A model generated the notes under the pieces. The model did no database searches, was not told the DNA's origin, and saw nothing but the letters and a program-made list of their open reading frames with translations. Below are positions 1 to 10,100 of a stretch of 64,000 nt of DNA, piece after piece. This DNA is from Streptomyces olivaceoviridis (GTDB lineage: Bacteria; Actinomycetota; Actinomycetes; Streptomycetales; Streptomycetaceae). The position numbers were made by a program, and so were the translations under genes. The stretch spans positions 141,660-205,659 of the forward strand of contig NZ_BMUI01000018.1 of assembly GCF_014650115.1 (NCBI RefSeq). Reading direction: 5' to 3'. Numbering within the stretch: position 1 is the stretch's first letter; every line of letters begins with the position of its first letter.

Positions 1-2507
1 AGCATCCGCGGCACGACACCGGCGAACAGCGACCTCACGCGCGTGACGACGAATTTCCGCAGGAACGGCACCGAGGTGACCACGAGGACCAGGACGGCCA
101 CGGTCAGCAGACCCGCGATGACCGTGCGGGACGGCGACAGCGACGGTGTCTTCTCGGTGCCGGTCAGATAGCCGAAGGACAGCAGCATCAGGATGTGACA
201 GCCGAGCCCGAACAGTTGCGAGGCGCCCACGCTCGCCACCGCCAGCCCCGGACGTACGCCGGCGCGCTGGAGGAAGCGCGTGTTGAGGGCCACACCGCCG
301 ACCGCGGCCGGCGCCACGATCTTCACGAACGACCCGGCGACCTGCGCCGCCACGGTCCGCGGGAACGGCACCCGCTCCGGTACGAAGCCCAGCAGGGCCA
401 TCGCGGCGGCGACGTAGCTCAGCGCGGAGAACAGCACCGCGGCGACCACCCAGCCCCACTGGGCCCGCGCGAACAGCGTGCCGAACTCGATGTGGGTGAG
501 CTGCGTCAGCAGGTAGTACGCGCCGATCGCACCGGCGATGAAGCTGATCAGGGTGCGTGGCCGGACCCGCTCCAGGCGGGCCGGCTCCACGGGAGCCTGG
601 GGCCTGATCCGCAGCACCTGGTGCCGGATCTGGGTGAGCAGATCCTCCTCGCGGGCCTCTTCGAGGGCTTCGTCGATGGCCCGCTTCTCCGCGCGCTGCT
701 CGGCGCGGACCGCCTTCTTGTCGAGCTTTTCGAGCCCGGGAGGGGCCGTCTCGGACGCCTCCTCCGCACGGGCCAGCTTGGCCTGCCGGGAGGCTTCGAG
801 CACCGCTTCCCGTTCGCGCTGGGCCCGCTCCCTGGCCAGTCGGCGCAGCGTCGCGCGCGTGGAGCGCGTCAGCGCGATCGGCTGGAGCATCGGCAGGCAG
901 TCGGCGACCGCGTCCGGGCCGAGGACCTTGACTGCCGAGGTCACCGCCCGTTCGGCACCCACCCGTAGGCCGAGCGTGGTGACCAGCTGGGCGATGTCCA
1001 TGCGCAGCAGCAGATCGCCGGCCGCGATCTCCCCACCGCGCAGTTCGGTGAGGATCACCCTGCCGGAACGATCCACCAGGATCGCGTCTCCGGCCAGCCT
1101 GCGGTGCGCGATGCGCCGGGACTGCAGGGCCCGCACCTGGTGCCAGGTGTTGCGCAGCAGTTCGTCGGTGATGTCCTCGTCGGCCAGCGAGTCCAGGGTG
1201 CGCCCGCCGGTGTGCTCGTAGACGAGCATGACCGCGTCCGGGCCGAGTTCGGAGGTGGCGATGAGCTTGGGCGCGTTGGCGCCCGCCGCGATCGCCGCGT
1301 ACGCCAGCAGCGCCTCCTGCTCCAGTGCCTGGCGCAGCGACTGGAGGCTGGAGCGGGTCGCGAAGCCGCGCAGGGTGAGATTGCGCCAGGCGCGGTAGAA
1401 GAAGCCCTGGGCCTGCTGTTCCCGGTCGACGACCGTGACGTCCAGCGGCGGGCCGTCCTCCAGGGAGACGAAGTAGCGCCGGCCCCGGTCGCCGTTCTCC
1501 GTCTCCACCGCTTCCTCGCGGGCCGCGCCGACGGGATGGAAGCCGACGTGCCTCAGGCCCGCCATCAGCGTGTGGCCGGTCGGGCGGACATTGGGGGAGC
1601 CGACCGCGTACAGGGTGCCGTAGGCGATGGTCCAGCCGATCAGCACGGTCAGGATGATCGAGAAGGGGGTCGTGTAGCCGGTGACCAGCATCGAGAACGC
1701 GTCGAGCAGCAGCACGATCCACAGCACCGCGCGCCATCTGGGTCTGCGGGACATGCCGACGGCCGTCATGTAGGCGATCACGGGGGCCAGATAGCCGTGC
1801 ACCGGGTCGGTCAGGGCGTGGATGTCGCCCGGGGAGGGCTGGGTGAGCGCCTCCTGGATCGAGTCCGGGGCGGCGCGGGCGACCCACAGGTCGGTGGCGA
1901 GCGTCACTCCGTGCGCCAGGACGGCCGCGAGGACGCCGTCGGCGATGCGCAGCCCGTCCCGTTTGATCAGCCGTTCGATCGCGAACGCGACCGGCACCAG
2001 CAGGATCGCGATGCTGGACGCCAGCCCCGCGATCTTGATCAGCAGGTCCGGGGCCTGCCCGGTGCCCTTGTTGATGTCCTGTTCGAGGCCCGAGGTGGTG
2101 CCGTGCGCGAACGCGGCGATCGCGAGGAGCACCACGATGCCGAGCAGGCCGACCAGGAGCCGCATCAGGTCGGAGGGGCGGTGCACGCGCGCGGGGAGCA
2201 GTGGTTCGTCGCGCTCCACCTGCTCGGCGTGGGGGTCGTCGCCGGAGCCCGGACGGTGGTCCGAGGGCGTGGTCCCGGGGACGTGCGCCGCCTCGGGGAC
2301 GGGCGGCCCCCCGGCGGCGTCCGCTCCACCGTCGCCACGCGCGCGCGTGCCGTCGTCCCTGTGCTGACCAGCGTCTTCCTGGTGGTGCCGGCCGGTGTCT
2401 TCCTGCTGCGCGCCGGTGCCGCCGTCGTCCGCGCGGGCGGGGTCGGGGCGCGCGGAGGCGTCAGGGGTGCCCGCCGCTCCTTCGGGGTGCACGCCCTGCT
2501 CCTTCAT
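1..2507 (-). CDS. Kinase-like / UPF0104 (LPG synthase TM-type) membrane protein, C-terminus cut by window edge
   Basis: The gene reads leftward off the window, with about 835 codons present. The ATG at 2507-2505 is preceded by GAAGAG. The first ~110 residues are low-complexity and rich in G, D, A and H. Several membrane segments follow, beginning MRLLVGLLGIVVLL. A soluble stretch then resembles an aminoglycoside-phosphotransferase/RIO-like kinase fold (YEHTGGRTLDSL, RRIAHRRLAGDAILVDRSG), with Arg in place of Asp in the usual catalytic HxD position, so activity is doubtful. A charged R/E/K helix leads into a second membrane region typical of the lysylphosphatidylglycerol synthase TM/UPF0104 family (SFVKIVAPAAVGGVALNTRFLQRAG, read in pieces). 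That domain in MprF flips lipids; no aminoacyl-transferase domain is seen here. Lipid or isoprenoid transport is only inferred. Neighbour at 2694 is divergent. Confidence 0.85.
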   Translation of the reverse strand, partial: MKEQGVHPEGAAGTPDASARPDPARADDGGTGAQQEDTGRHHQEDAGQHRDDGTRARGDGGADAAGGPPVPEAAHVPGTTPSDHRPGSGDDPHAEQVERDEPLLPARVHRPSDLMRLLVGLLGIVVLLAIAAFAHGTTSGLEQDINKGTGQAPDLLIKIAGLASSIAILLVPVAFAIERLIKRDGLRIADGVLAAVLAHGVTLATDLWVARAAPDSIQEALTQPSPGDIHALTDPVHGYLAPVIAYMTAVGMSRRPRWRAVLWIVLLLDAFSMLVTGYTTPFSIILTVLIGWTIAYGTLYAVGSPNVRPTGHTLMAGLRHVGFHPVGAAREEAVETENGDRGRRYFVSLEDGPPLDVTVVDREQQAQGFFYRAWRNLTLRGFATRSSLQSLRQALEQEALLAYAAIAAGANAPKLIATSELGPDAVMLVYEHTGGRTLDSLADEDITDELLRNTWHQVRALQSRRIAHRRLAGDAILVDRSGRVILTELRGGEIAAGDLLLRMDIAQLVTTLGLRVGAERAVTSAVKVLGPDAVADCLPMLQPIALTRSTRATLRRLARERAQREREAVLEASRQAKLARAEEASETAPPGLEKLDKKAVRAEQRAEKRAIDEALEEAREEDLLTQIRHQVLRIRPQAPVEPARLERVRPRTLISFIAGAIGAYYLLTQLTHIEFGTLFARAQWGWVVAAVLFSALSYVAAAMALLGFVPERVPFPRTVAAQVAGSFVKIVAPAAVGGVALNTRFLQRAGVRPGLAVASVGASQLFGLGCHILMLLSFGYLTGTEKTPSLSPSRTVIAGLLTVAVLVLVVTSVPFLRKFVVTRVRSLFAGVVPRM

Positions 2508-2693
2508 GGTCTCTTCGTGGTCTCGTATCACCAGTCACCGCCCGCACGATGGTGGCATGCCCCACCGACACTCACGGGCATCAGGGTGCGGATGCGCGGG
2601 CGCACAGTCTGCCCCAAGGACCGCGCGGGGGCGAGAGGACCGTTCCCCACGGTCCCCGCCGGAACGTCGGTGGGGTGCGGCAGGATGGGGTGG

Positions 2694-3101
2694 ATGAGCG
2701 AGCAGAGTCCTCCCGAAGACGCCCGCGCGGAGTACGCGGACGCGCTGCCGGGGTACGCGGACGCGCTGCCGGAGTACGCCGAGCGGGTCCTGGACGTCGC
2801 CGAGCGGATTCCGCCGGGCCGGGTCATGACCTATGGCGATGTCGCGGAGTGGCTGGAGGAGGGCGGGCCGCGCCAGGTCGGCCGGGTGATGGCCCTCTAC
2901 GGCGGCACGGTCCCGTGGTGGCGTGTCGTACGTGCCGACGGCGTGCTGCTGCCCGGACACGAGCTGCGCGCGCTCGCCCACTACCGTACGGAGGGCACCC
3001 CGCTGAAGCAGGCGGGCAGCAGCACCGAGGGCCATCTGCCGCGGCTCGACATGCGTCGGGCCCGATGGGACGGCGGCGCGGGTGCGGAGGGTCACACCTG
3101 A
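2694..3101 (+). CDS. Alkyltransferase-like protein (ATL, MGMT fold)
   Basis: A small protein of about 135 residues with the DNA-binding half of O6-alkylguanine-DNA alkyltransferase. The motif RIPPGRVMTYGDVA is followed by the active-site region, which reads PWWRVV. Trp replaces the alkyl-accepting Cys of PCHR, the hallmark of ATLs. These bind O6-alkylguanine, flip it out and recruit nucleotide excision repair rather than removing the alkyl group. The N-terminus carries a duplicated acidic EYADALPGYADALPEYA stretch. The ATG at 2694 is preferred; an in-frame ATG lies at 2685. A CAGGAT hexamer ends 7 nt before 2694 and could be the -10 of a leaderless transcript. An ATL near the adnAB genes is also found in mycobacteria (Rv3204). 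Confidence 0.88.
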   Translation: MSEQSPPEDARAEYADALPGYADALPEYAERVLDVAERIPPGRVMTYGDVAEWLEEGGPRQVGRVMALYGGTVPWWRVVRADGVLLPGHELRALAHYRTEGTPLKQAGSSTEGHLPRLDMRRARWDGGAGAEGHT

Positions 3102-3358
3102 CAGCTTCCGCCATCGGATGTCGCCGCGGGGGGCCTGTGGCCCGTTCGAGGGACATGGGGGACGTCCGTGGCATGCCGTACGTTCGTGAGATGTGGGACA
3201 CGCGTGACCCGAGCGCCGCGAGGGAAGAAGCGGAAGCTCTGCTTCCATCCGGAGCGGCGGCGTAGCGTCGGCAGCACGTGTCCCCCTCATCCCGCGGCCA
3301 CCGCCTCGCGCGCGTGACCGCCTGCCCGCCAGCACGACCACCAGGACCGGCACATCAC

Positions 3359-6300
3359 GTGAGCTCCTCTTCCTCCACCAGGCGCCCGCCGCACCCACCG
3401 GTGCGGCAGGGGAGCCGTGGCGCTTACCGATTGGTCCGTACCCCTCCGGCCGTCGTGGACCCCCCTCGTCTGGACGCGGCACAGCGTGCCGTGGTTGACC
3501 ACCGGACCGGACCACTCCTCGTCCTTGCCGGTCCCGGCACCGGCAAGACCACCACGCTGGTCGAGTCCGTGGCCGCCCGGATCGCCCGGGGCGGCGACCC
3601 CGAGCGCATCCTGGTGCTCACGTTCAGCCGCAAGGCCGCCGTCGACCTGCGTGACCGCATGGCTCTGCGCATGGGCGCCGCCCGCGCCCCCAGGGCGACC
3701 ACCTTCCATTCGTACTGCTACGCGCTGGTCCGCGCCCACCAGGACAGCGGCCGGTTCACCGAGCCGCTGCGCCTGCTCTCCGGCCCGGAGCAGGACGTCA
3801 CCGTCCGGGAGCTGCTCGCCGGCCAGCCGGAGCTGGAGCGGCTCGGCCTGACCCACGTGCGCTGGCCGGACGAACTGCGCGCCTGCCTGACCACGCGTGG
3901 CTTCGCCGACGAGGTCCGAGCCGTCCTCGCCCGCAGCCGGGAGCTGGGCCTCGGCCCGGAGGCCCTGGACGCCTTCGCCCGCCGCATCGGCCGCCCCGAC
4001 TGGCGGGCGGCGGCCGCGTTCCTCGCCGAGTACCTCGACACCCTCGACCTCCAGGGCGTGCTGGACTACGCGGAACTGGTCCACCGCGCGGTCCTGTTCG
4101 CCCGCCGCCCGGAGACCGCCGCAGGGCTGGCGGCCCAGTACGACGCCGTGTACGTCGACGAGTACCAGGACACCGACCCCGCCCAGGTCCGGCTGCTGCA
4201 CGCCCTAGCGGGCGGGGGGCGCACCCTGGTCGCCTTCGGCGACCCCGACCAGTCGATCTACGCCTTCCGGGGTGCCGACGTGAACGGCATCCTCGACTTC
4301 CCGGCCGCCTTCCGGCGCGCGGACGGCCGTCCCGCCCCCGTCGCGGTGCTGCGGACCTCGCGCCGCTCGGGCGCCGCCCTGCTGGCCGCGACCCGCCTGA
4401 TCACCCAGCGCATGCCACTGTCCCGGCTGCCCGCCGAGAAGGTCCGCGCCCACCGGGAGCCGGCCGCCGTACGGGACGGCGGCCGGGTCGAGGTCCACAC
4501 GTACCCGACGCCCGGCGCGGAAGTGGACAACATCGCGGACGTCCTGCGCCGCGCGCACCTGGAGGACGGCGTCCCTTGGAGCGACATGGCCGTCCTGGTA
4601 CGCGCGGGCTCTCGTCTCCCGACCCTCCGCCGGGCCCTCACCGCGGCCGGCGTCCCCCTGGACATCGACGGTGACGAACTGCCCCTGCGGCACGAGCCCG
4701 CGGTCGCACCCCTGCTCACGGCCCTCCGCGCGGTGGCCACGGCGGAGGCACGACACCGCGACGAGGAGTCGGCCGGGAGTCCGGAGAAGCGCGAACCGGC
4801 TGGTGAAGGAGCCGGCGGGGCAGGTACGGAAGCCGTCTCAGGGCGCACTGAAGCCGGTGCGGCAGCTAGGGAAGCCGTCGGAGAGCGCACTGAAGCCGGT
4901 GCGGCAGCTACGGAAGCCGTCGGAGAGCGCACCGAAGTGGGCGGGGAAGGCACGGAAGCCGCCGGGGTACGCACTCATGCCGTCGGAGAACGCACCGAAG
5001 CCGACGCGGCACGCACGGAAGCCGCCAGGGCAGGCACCGAATCCGGCGGGGAAGGCACCGATGCTGCCGGTGGACCCGGCCTTGCCGCTGAAGAAGGCGC
5101 CGAAGCCCCCGCGGAACCGGCTCCGGACGCCTCCTGGCTGGACACCGAGACCGCTCTCACCCTGCTCACCTCACCGCTCGCCGGCATGGACGCCGCCGAC
5201 CTGCGCCGCCTCGGGCGTGCCCTGCGCGAGGAGGAACGGACCGCCGGGAATCCCCTGCCGCCCCCGTCCGACGAGCTCCTCGCGCGGGCACTCGCCGAAC
5301 CGGAGCGCCTGGCCGTGCACGACCCGGCGTACGCGCGCGGGGCGCAGCGGCTCGGAGCGCTGCTCCGCAAGGCACGTGAGCGCCTCGCCGGCGGCGGTAC
5401 GGCCGAGGAGGCACTGTGGGACCTGTGGCAGGGCACACCGTGGCCCGGGCGCCTGGAGCGGGCCGCCCGGCGCGGTGGCGCGGCCGGCCGGAACGCCGAC
5501 CGGGACCTGGACGCCGTGTGCGCGCTGTTCGCCACGGCCGCGCGCGCGGAGGAGCGCTTCGGAGGCCGAGGCGCCCTGAACTTCCTGGAGCAGATCGAGG
5601 CCGAGGACATAGCCGCCGACACGCTCGCCCGCCGCGCGGTACGCCCGGACGCCGTCCGCGTGATGACCGCGCACCGCGCCAAGGGCCTGGAGTGGCGGCT
5701 GGTCGTCGTCGCCGGTGTCCAGGAGGGACTCTGGCCCGACCTGCGGCGCCGCGGCTCGCTGCTGGAGGCCGACCGCATCGGCCGCGACGGACTCGCCGAG
5801 CCGCTCACGCCGGGCGCGCTGCTCGCCGAGGAGCGCCGCCTGTTCTACGTCGCCGCCACGCGCGCGCGTGACTGCCTCGTCGTCACCGCGGTGAAGGCAC
5901 CGGCCGACGACGGTGACCAGCCGTCCCGGTTCCTCACCGAACTGGGCGTTGAGCCGAGGGACGTCGCCGGGCGCCCGCGCCGGCCGCTGTCCGTCGCCGC
6001 GCTCGTCGCCGAACTGCGCGCGACCACGGTCGACCCGCGCGTGTCGGCCGCGCTGCGGGAGGCCGCCGCCCGCCGGCTGGCCCGGCTCGCCGCGCTCGCC
6101 GACGAGGACGGCCGCCCGCTGGCGCCGTCCGCGCACCCCTACCGCTGGTGGGGCATGTTCGATCCGACCGAGAGCAAGGTGCCGCTGCGCCACCGGGACC
6201 AGCCCGTGGTGCTCTCCGGCAGCGCCCTCGACCAGCTGGCCAACACCTGCGCGTTGCAGTGGTTCCTGGGCCGCGAGGTGAAGGCGGACGCCCCCGCCAC

Positions 6301-7006
6301 CACCGCGCAGGGCTTCGGCAACGTCGTCCACGTCCTCGCCGACGAGGTCGCCTCCGGCCGCACCCCCGCCGACCTCGACGTCCTCATGGAACGCCTGGAC
6401 TCCGTGTGGAACGCGCTGGCCTTCGACGCGCCGTGGAAGTCGCGGCAGGAGAAGGACAACGCGCGCGTGGCGCTCGAACGCTTCCTGAACTGGCACGTGC
6501 TGGCCCGGGCGGGCCGGACCCCGGTGGCGAGCGAGCACGACTTCGACGTCACCCTCGAAGCGGGCGACTACCAGGTCCGCGTCCGTGGCCAGATGGACCG
6601 CGTGGAGACGGACGCCGAGGGCCGTGCCTACGTGGTCGACTTCAAGACGGGCAAGCAGGCGCCCACCGCGGGCGAGGTGGAGCGCCACCCCCAGCTCGCC
6701 GTCTACCAGCTCGCCGTCCGCGAAGGCGCCGTCGACACGGCCTTCGACGGCGTACGCCCCGAGCCGGGCGGCGCGGAGCTGGTCCACCTCAGACAGGGCG
6801 CCGCCAAGCGGGACGGGGGCGACAGCCTGCCCAAGGTGCAGACCCAGGAGCCGTTGACGGGGGAGTGGGTCGGCGAGCTGCTGGCCACCGCCGCCGGAAA
6901 GGTCCTCGACGAGCGGTTCACGCCGAGCGCCGGCCAGCACTGCGCGCACTGCGCGTTCCGGGCGTCGTGCAGTGCGCGCCCGGAGGGGCGGCATGTGGTC
7001 GAGTGA
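3359..7006 (+). CDS. adnA: ATP-dependent helicase-nuclease, AdnA-type subunit (UvrD motor plus RecB-like nuclease)
   Basis: About 1215 residues. An N-terminal UvrD-type superfamily 1 motor has Walker A LAGPGTGKTTT, motif II DEYQDTDPAQ, motif III GDPDQSIYAFRGA, and the late motifs VMTAHRAKGLEW and VAATRARD. The C-terminus is a PD-(D/E)XK nuclease (VVDFKTGKQAP, then QLAVYQLAV). Cysteines in NTCALQW and in HCAHCAFRASC match the four-Cys iron-sulfur staple of AddB/AdnAB nucleases. Such proteins resect double-strand breaks for recombination. The gene lies directly before a second helicase-nuclease, the adnA-adnB order of mycobacteria. GTG 3359 starts MSSSSS; GTG 3278 is an alternative in frame, with TAGCGT 9 nt upstream. 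A 14-residue repeat insert occupies roughly residues 490-570. Confidence 0.93.
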   Translation: MSSSSSTRRPPHPPVRQGSRGAYRLVRTPPAVVDPPRLDAAQRAVVDHRTGPLLVLAGPGTGKTTTLVESVAARIARGGDPERILVLTFSRKAAVDLRDRMALRMGAARAPRATTFHSYCYALVRAHQDSGRFTEPLRLLSGPEQDVTVRELLAGQPELERLGLTHVRWPDELRACLTTRGFADEVRAVLARSRELGLGPEALDAFARRIGRPDWRAAAAFLAEYLDTLDLQGVLDYAELVHRAVLFARRPETAAGLAAQYDAVYVDEYQDTDPAQVRLLHALAGGGRTLVAFGDPDQSIYAFRGADVNGILDFPAAFRRADGRPAPVAVLRTSRRSGAALLAATRLITQRMPLSRLPAEKVRAHREPAAVRDGGRVEVHTYPTPGAEVDNIADVLRRAHLEDGVPWSDMAVLVRAGSRLPTLRRALTAAGVPLDIDGDELPLRHEPAVAPLLTALRAVATAEARHRDEESAGSPEKREPAGEGAGGAGTEAVSGRTEAGAAAREAVGERTEAGAAATEAVGERTEVGGEGTEAAGVRTHAVGERTEADAARTEAARAGTESGGEGTDAAGGPGLAAEEGAEAPAEPAPDASWLDTETALTLLTSPLAGMDAADLRRLGRALREEERTAGNPLPPPSDELLARALAEPERLAVHDPAYARGAQRLGALLRKARERLAGGGTAEEALWDLWQGTPWPGRLERAARRGGAAGRNADRDLDAVCALFATAARAEERFGGRGALNFLEQIEAEDIAADTLARRAVRPDAVRVMTAHRAKGLEWRLVVVAGVQEGLWPDLRRRGSLLEADRIGRDGLAEPLTPGALLAEERRLFYVAATRARDCLVVTAVKAPADDGDQPSRFLTELGVEPRDVAGRPRRPLSVAALVAELRATTVDPRVSAALREAAARRLARLAALADEDGRPLAPSAHPYRWWGMFDPTESKVPLRHRDQPVVLSGSALDQLANTCALQWFLGREVKADAPATTAQGFGNVVHVLADEVASGRTPADLDVLMERLDSVWNALAFDAPWKSRQEKDNARVALERFLNWHVLARAGRTPVASEHDFDVTLEAGDYQVRVRGQMDRVETDAEGRAYVVDFKTGKQAPTAGEVERHPQLAVYQLAVREGAVDTAFDGVRPEPGGAELVHLRQGAAKRDGGDSLPKVQTQEPLTGEWVGELLATAAGKVLDERFTPSAGQHCAHCAFRASCSARPEGRHVVE
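4829..5075 (+). repeat. Coding minisatellite inside adnA, ~42-nt (14-residue) units
   Basis: Around six degenerate copies of a 14-residue unit of the form EAVGERTEAGAAAT run in register. Copies two and three are almost identical at DNA level, then decay into EAVGERTEVGGEGT, EAAGVRTHAVGERT and EADAARTEAARAGT. The array is Ala/Glu/Gly/Thr-rich, probably disordered, and sits between the motor motifs on either side, so it must loop out of the helicase body. The reading frame is kept throughout because each unit is a multiple of three. Confidence 0.85.
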
Positions 7007-7119
7007 CGTGACCGCGACATGGGTGACGTACGGCACCACAAGGGCTGACCTGCGCTTCTTCCGCCCCGGCCGACCGACCCGGTCTCGCTTGTCAGTCCCC
7101 GCCGCTAGCCTCTTTCGAC

Positions 7120-10100
7120 ATGCCCGCCCGTATCACCGACCCCGAGCAGCTCAAGGAGCTCCTCGGCATCCCGTTCACCCCGGAGCAGACGGCCTGCATC
7201 ATCGCGCCGCCCGCCCCGCAGGTGATCGTGGCCGGTGCCGGGTCGGGCAAGACCACCGTGATGGCGGCCCGCGTGGTCTGGCTGGTCGGCACCGGGCAGG
7301 TGGCTCCCGAACAGGTCCTCGGCCTGACCTTCACCAACAAGGCCGCCGGTGAGCTGGCCGAACGCGTCCGCAAGGCCCTGATCAAGGCCGGCGTCACCGA
7401 CCCCGACGTCATCGACCCCGACAACCCCCCGGGCGAGCCGGTCATCTCGACGTACCACTCCTTCGCCGGCCGCCTGCTCACCGACCACGGTCTGCGGCTC
7501 GGCCTGGAGCCCAGCTCGCGCCTCCTGGCCGACGCCACCCGCTACCAGCTCGCCGCGCGCGTGCTGCGCGAGGCCCCGGGCCCGTACCCGGCACTGACCC
7601 GCTCGTTCGCCGATCTCGTCAGCGACCTGCTCGCGCTCGACTCCGAACTCGCCGAACACCTCGTCGACCCCGAGGAACTGCGCGCCTGGGACACGGGCCT
7701 GCTGCGCACCCTGGAAGGGGCCAAGCTCACCAACGCCGACCTGCGCAAGGTCCCCGAGACCGCCGCGGCCCGCCGGGAACTCGCCGAGCTCGTCCAGCGC
7801 TACCGGGCCGCCAAGCGCGCGCGGGACCTGCTCGACTTCGGCGACCAGATCGCCCTGTCGGCCCGCCTCGCCCGCATCCCCGAGGTGGGCCGCCTGCTGC
7901 GCGAGGAGTTCCGCGTGGTGCTCCTGGACGAGTACCAGGACACCTCCGTGGCCCAGCGCGTCCTGCTCGCCGGCCTCTTCGGCGGCGGCACCGGTCACCC
8001 GGTGACCGCCGTCGGCGACCCCTGCCAGGCCATCTACGGCTGGCGCGGCGCCTCCGTCGCCAACCTGGACGACTTCCCCGACCACTTCGCCCACGCCGAC
8101 GGCAGGCCCGCCACCCGGCAGGCGCTCAGCGAGAACCGCCGCAGCGGCGGGCGCCTGCTCGACCTCGCCAACGGCCTCGCCGCCCCCCTGCGCGCTCTGC
8201 ACGCGGGCGTGGAGGCCCTCCGTCCGGCCCCGGGCGCCGAGTACGACGGCACGGTCCGCTGCGCCCTGCTGCCCACCCACGCCGAGGAGATCGACTGGAT
8301 CGCCGACTCCCTCGCCCACCTCGTGCGCACCGGCACCCCGCCCGGCGAGATCGCCGTACTGTGCCGGACCGCGACCGACTTCGCCGAGATCCAGGGGGCC
8401 CTCGTCGCCCGCGACGTCCCCGTCGAGGTCGTCGGCCTCTCCGGGCTGCTCCACCTGCCCGAGATCGCCGACCTCGTCGCCGTCTGCGAGGTCCTCCAGG
8501 ACCCCGGAGCCAACGCCGCCCTGGTGCGCCTGCTGACCGGACCGCGCTGGCGCATCGGCCCCCGCGACCTCGCCCTGCTGGGCCGCCGCGCCCGGCTGCT
8601 GGTCGCCCACGCGCGCGTGGACGGCACCGACGACCCGGACCGCCGGCTCGCCCAGGCCGTGGAGGGCGTCGACCCGTTCGAGGTGATCTCGCTCGCGGAC
8701 GCCCTGGACACCTTCCTGGAAGCGCCCATGGCGGAGGGTGACGACGACGGGCTGCCGTTCTCCCCGGACGCGCGCGTGCGCTTCGCCCGGCTCGCCGCCG
8801 AGCTGCGCGATCTGCGCCGCTCGCTGTCCGATCCGCTGATGGACGTCCTGCACCGCGTCCTCGCCGTCACCGGCCTGGAGGTGGAGCTGTCGGCGTCCCC
8901 GCACGCGCTCGCCGCCCGCCGCCGCGAGACCCTGTCCAACTTCCTGGACGTCGCCGCCTCCTTCGCCGCGAGCGACAGCGAGGCCACCCTGCTGGCCTTC
9001 CTCGGGTTCCTGCGCACCGCCGCCCAGTACGAGAAGGGCCTCGACAACGCCCTGCCCGGCGGCGAGAACACCGTCAAGGTGCTCACCGCGCACAAGTCCA
9101 AGGGCCTGGAGTGGGACGTCGTGGCCGTCCCCGGACTCGTGACCGGCACGTTCCCCAGCGCCCAGGGCCGCGAGAAGTGGACCGCGCAGGCCAAGGTGCT
9201 GCCGCACGCCCTGCGCGGTGACACCGACACCCTGCCCGACGTGCACTCCTGGGACTCGCGCGGCATGAAGGCCTTCCACGAGGCCATGAAGGAGCACCAG
9301 CACACCGAGGAGCTCCGCCTCGGCTACGTCACCTTCACCCGGCCGCGCTCACTCCTGCTCGGCTCCGGCCACTGGTGGGGGCCCAGCCAGAAGAAGCCGC
9401 GCGGTCCGTCGGACTTCCTCACGGCCCTGTACGACCACTGCGCCGCCGGGTACGGCGAGATCGAGGTGTGGGCGGACCCGCCCGCCGAGGACGAGGAGAA
9501 CCCGGCCCTGCACGCGGCCACCGCCGACCAGGTGTGGCCGCTCCCGCTGGACGACGCCGCCCTGGCCCGCCGCCGCGCCGCCGCGGAGACCGTCTTCGCC
9601 CATCTGGACGCCCTCGCCGCCGGGCCTGCCGACGGGCGCCGGACGGCCCTGCACGACCCCGCCGGCGCGGAGGACCCGGACTGGCCCGCCCCACCGGACG
9701 ACGAGCCGTACGGTGACGACCCGTACGACGAGGAGCCGTACGACGAGGAGCCGTACGCGGACCTGCCCCATGAAGAGGATCTTCCGCACGACGATCCGTT
9801 CGGCGGCGATCCCACGCACGCCGAGCCCCTCGACGACGACCCGTTCGACCAGGACGCCTGGAACGCCGAACGGCCCACGGTCCCGCACCAGGCGCCCGCC
9901 CCGCAGGACGGTCCCCGTGCCGCCGGACCGCGGCACGCCGCCGCCCTCACCCCGGAGGAAGCCCGCACCATCGCCTCCTGGGACCGTGACCTGGACGCGC
10001 TCACCGGAGAGCTGCTGCGCGCCCGGCAGACCGTCACCGAGGTCCCCCTGCCCACCACGCTCACCGCCACCCAGCTGTTGCGGCTCGCCGAGGACCCGGA

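Noticed and set aside
195..2367. Plus-strand open frames over the first 2.5 kb
   Set aside because: They lie opposite the kinase-like/UPF0104 gene, give Arg/Gly/Pro-rich nonsense with no motif, and arise from GC-rich codon structure.
3102..3358. Short coding stretch between ATL and adnA
   Set aside because: Frames there are short, Arg-rich and lack ribosome sites; a promoter or an extended adnA N-terminus explains the DNA better.
5171..7039. Long minus-strand open frame (622 codons) opposite adnA
   Set aside because: It has no recognisable domain, while the plus strand carries all helicase and nuclease motifs in the same DNA.
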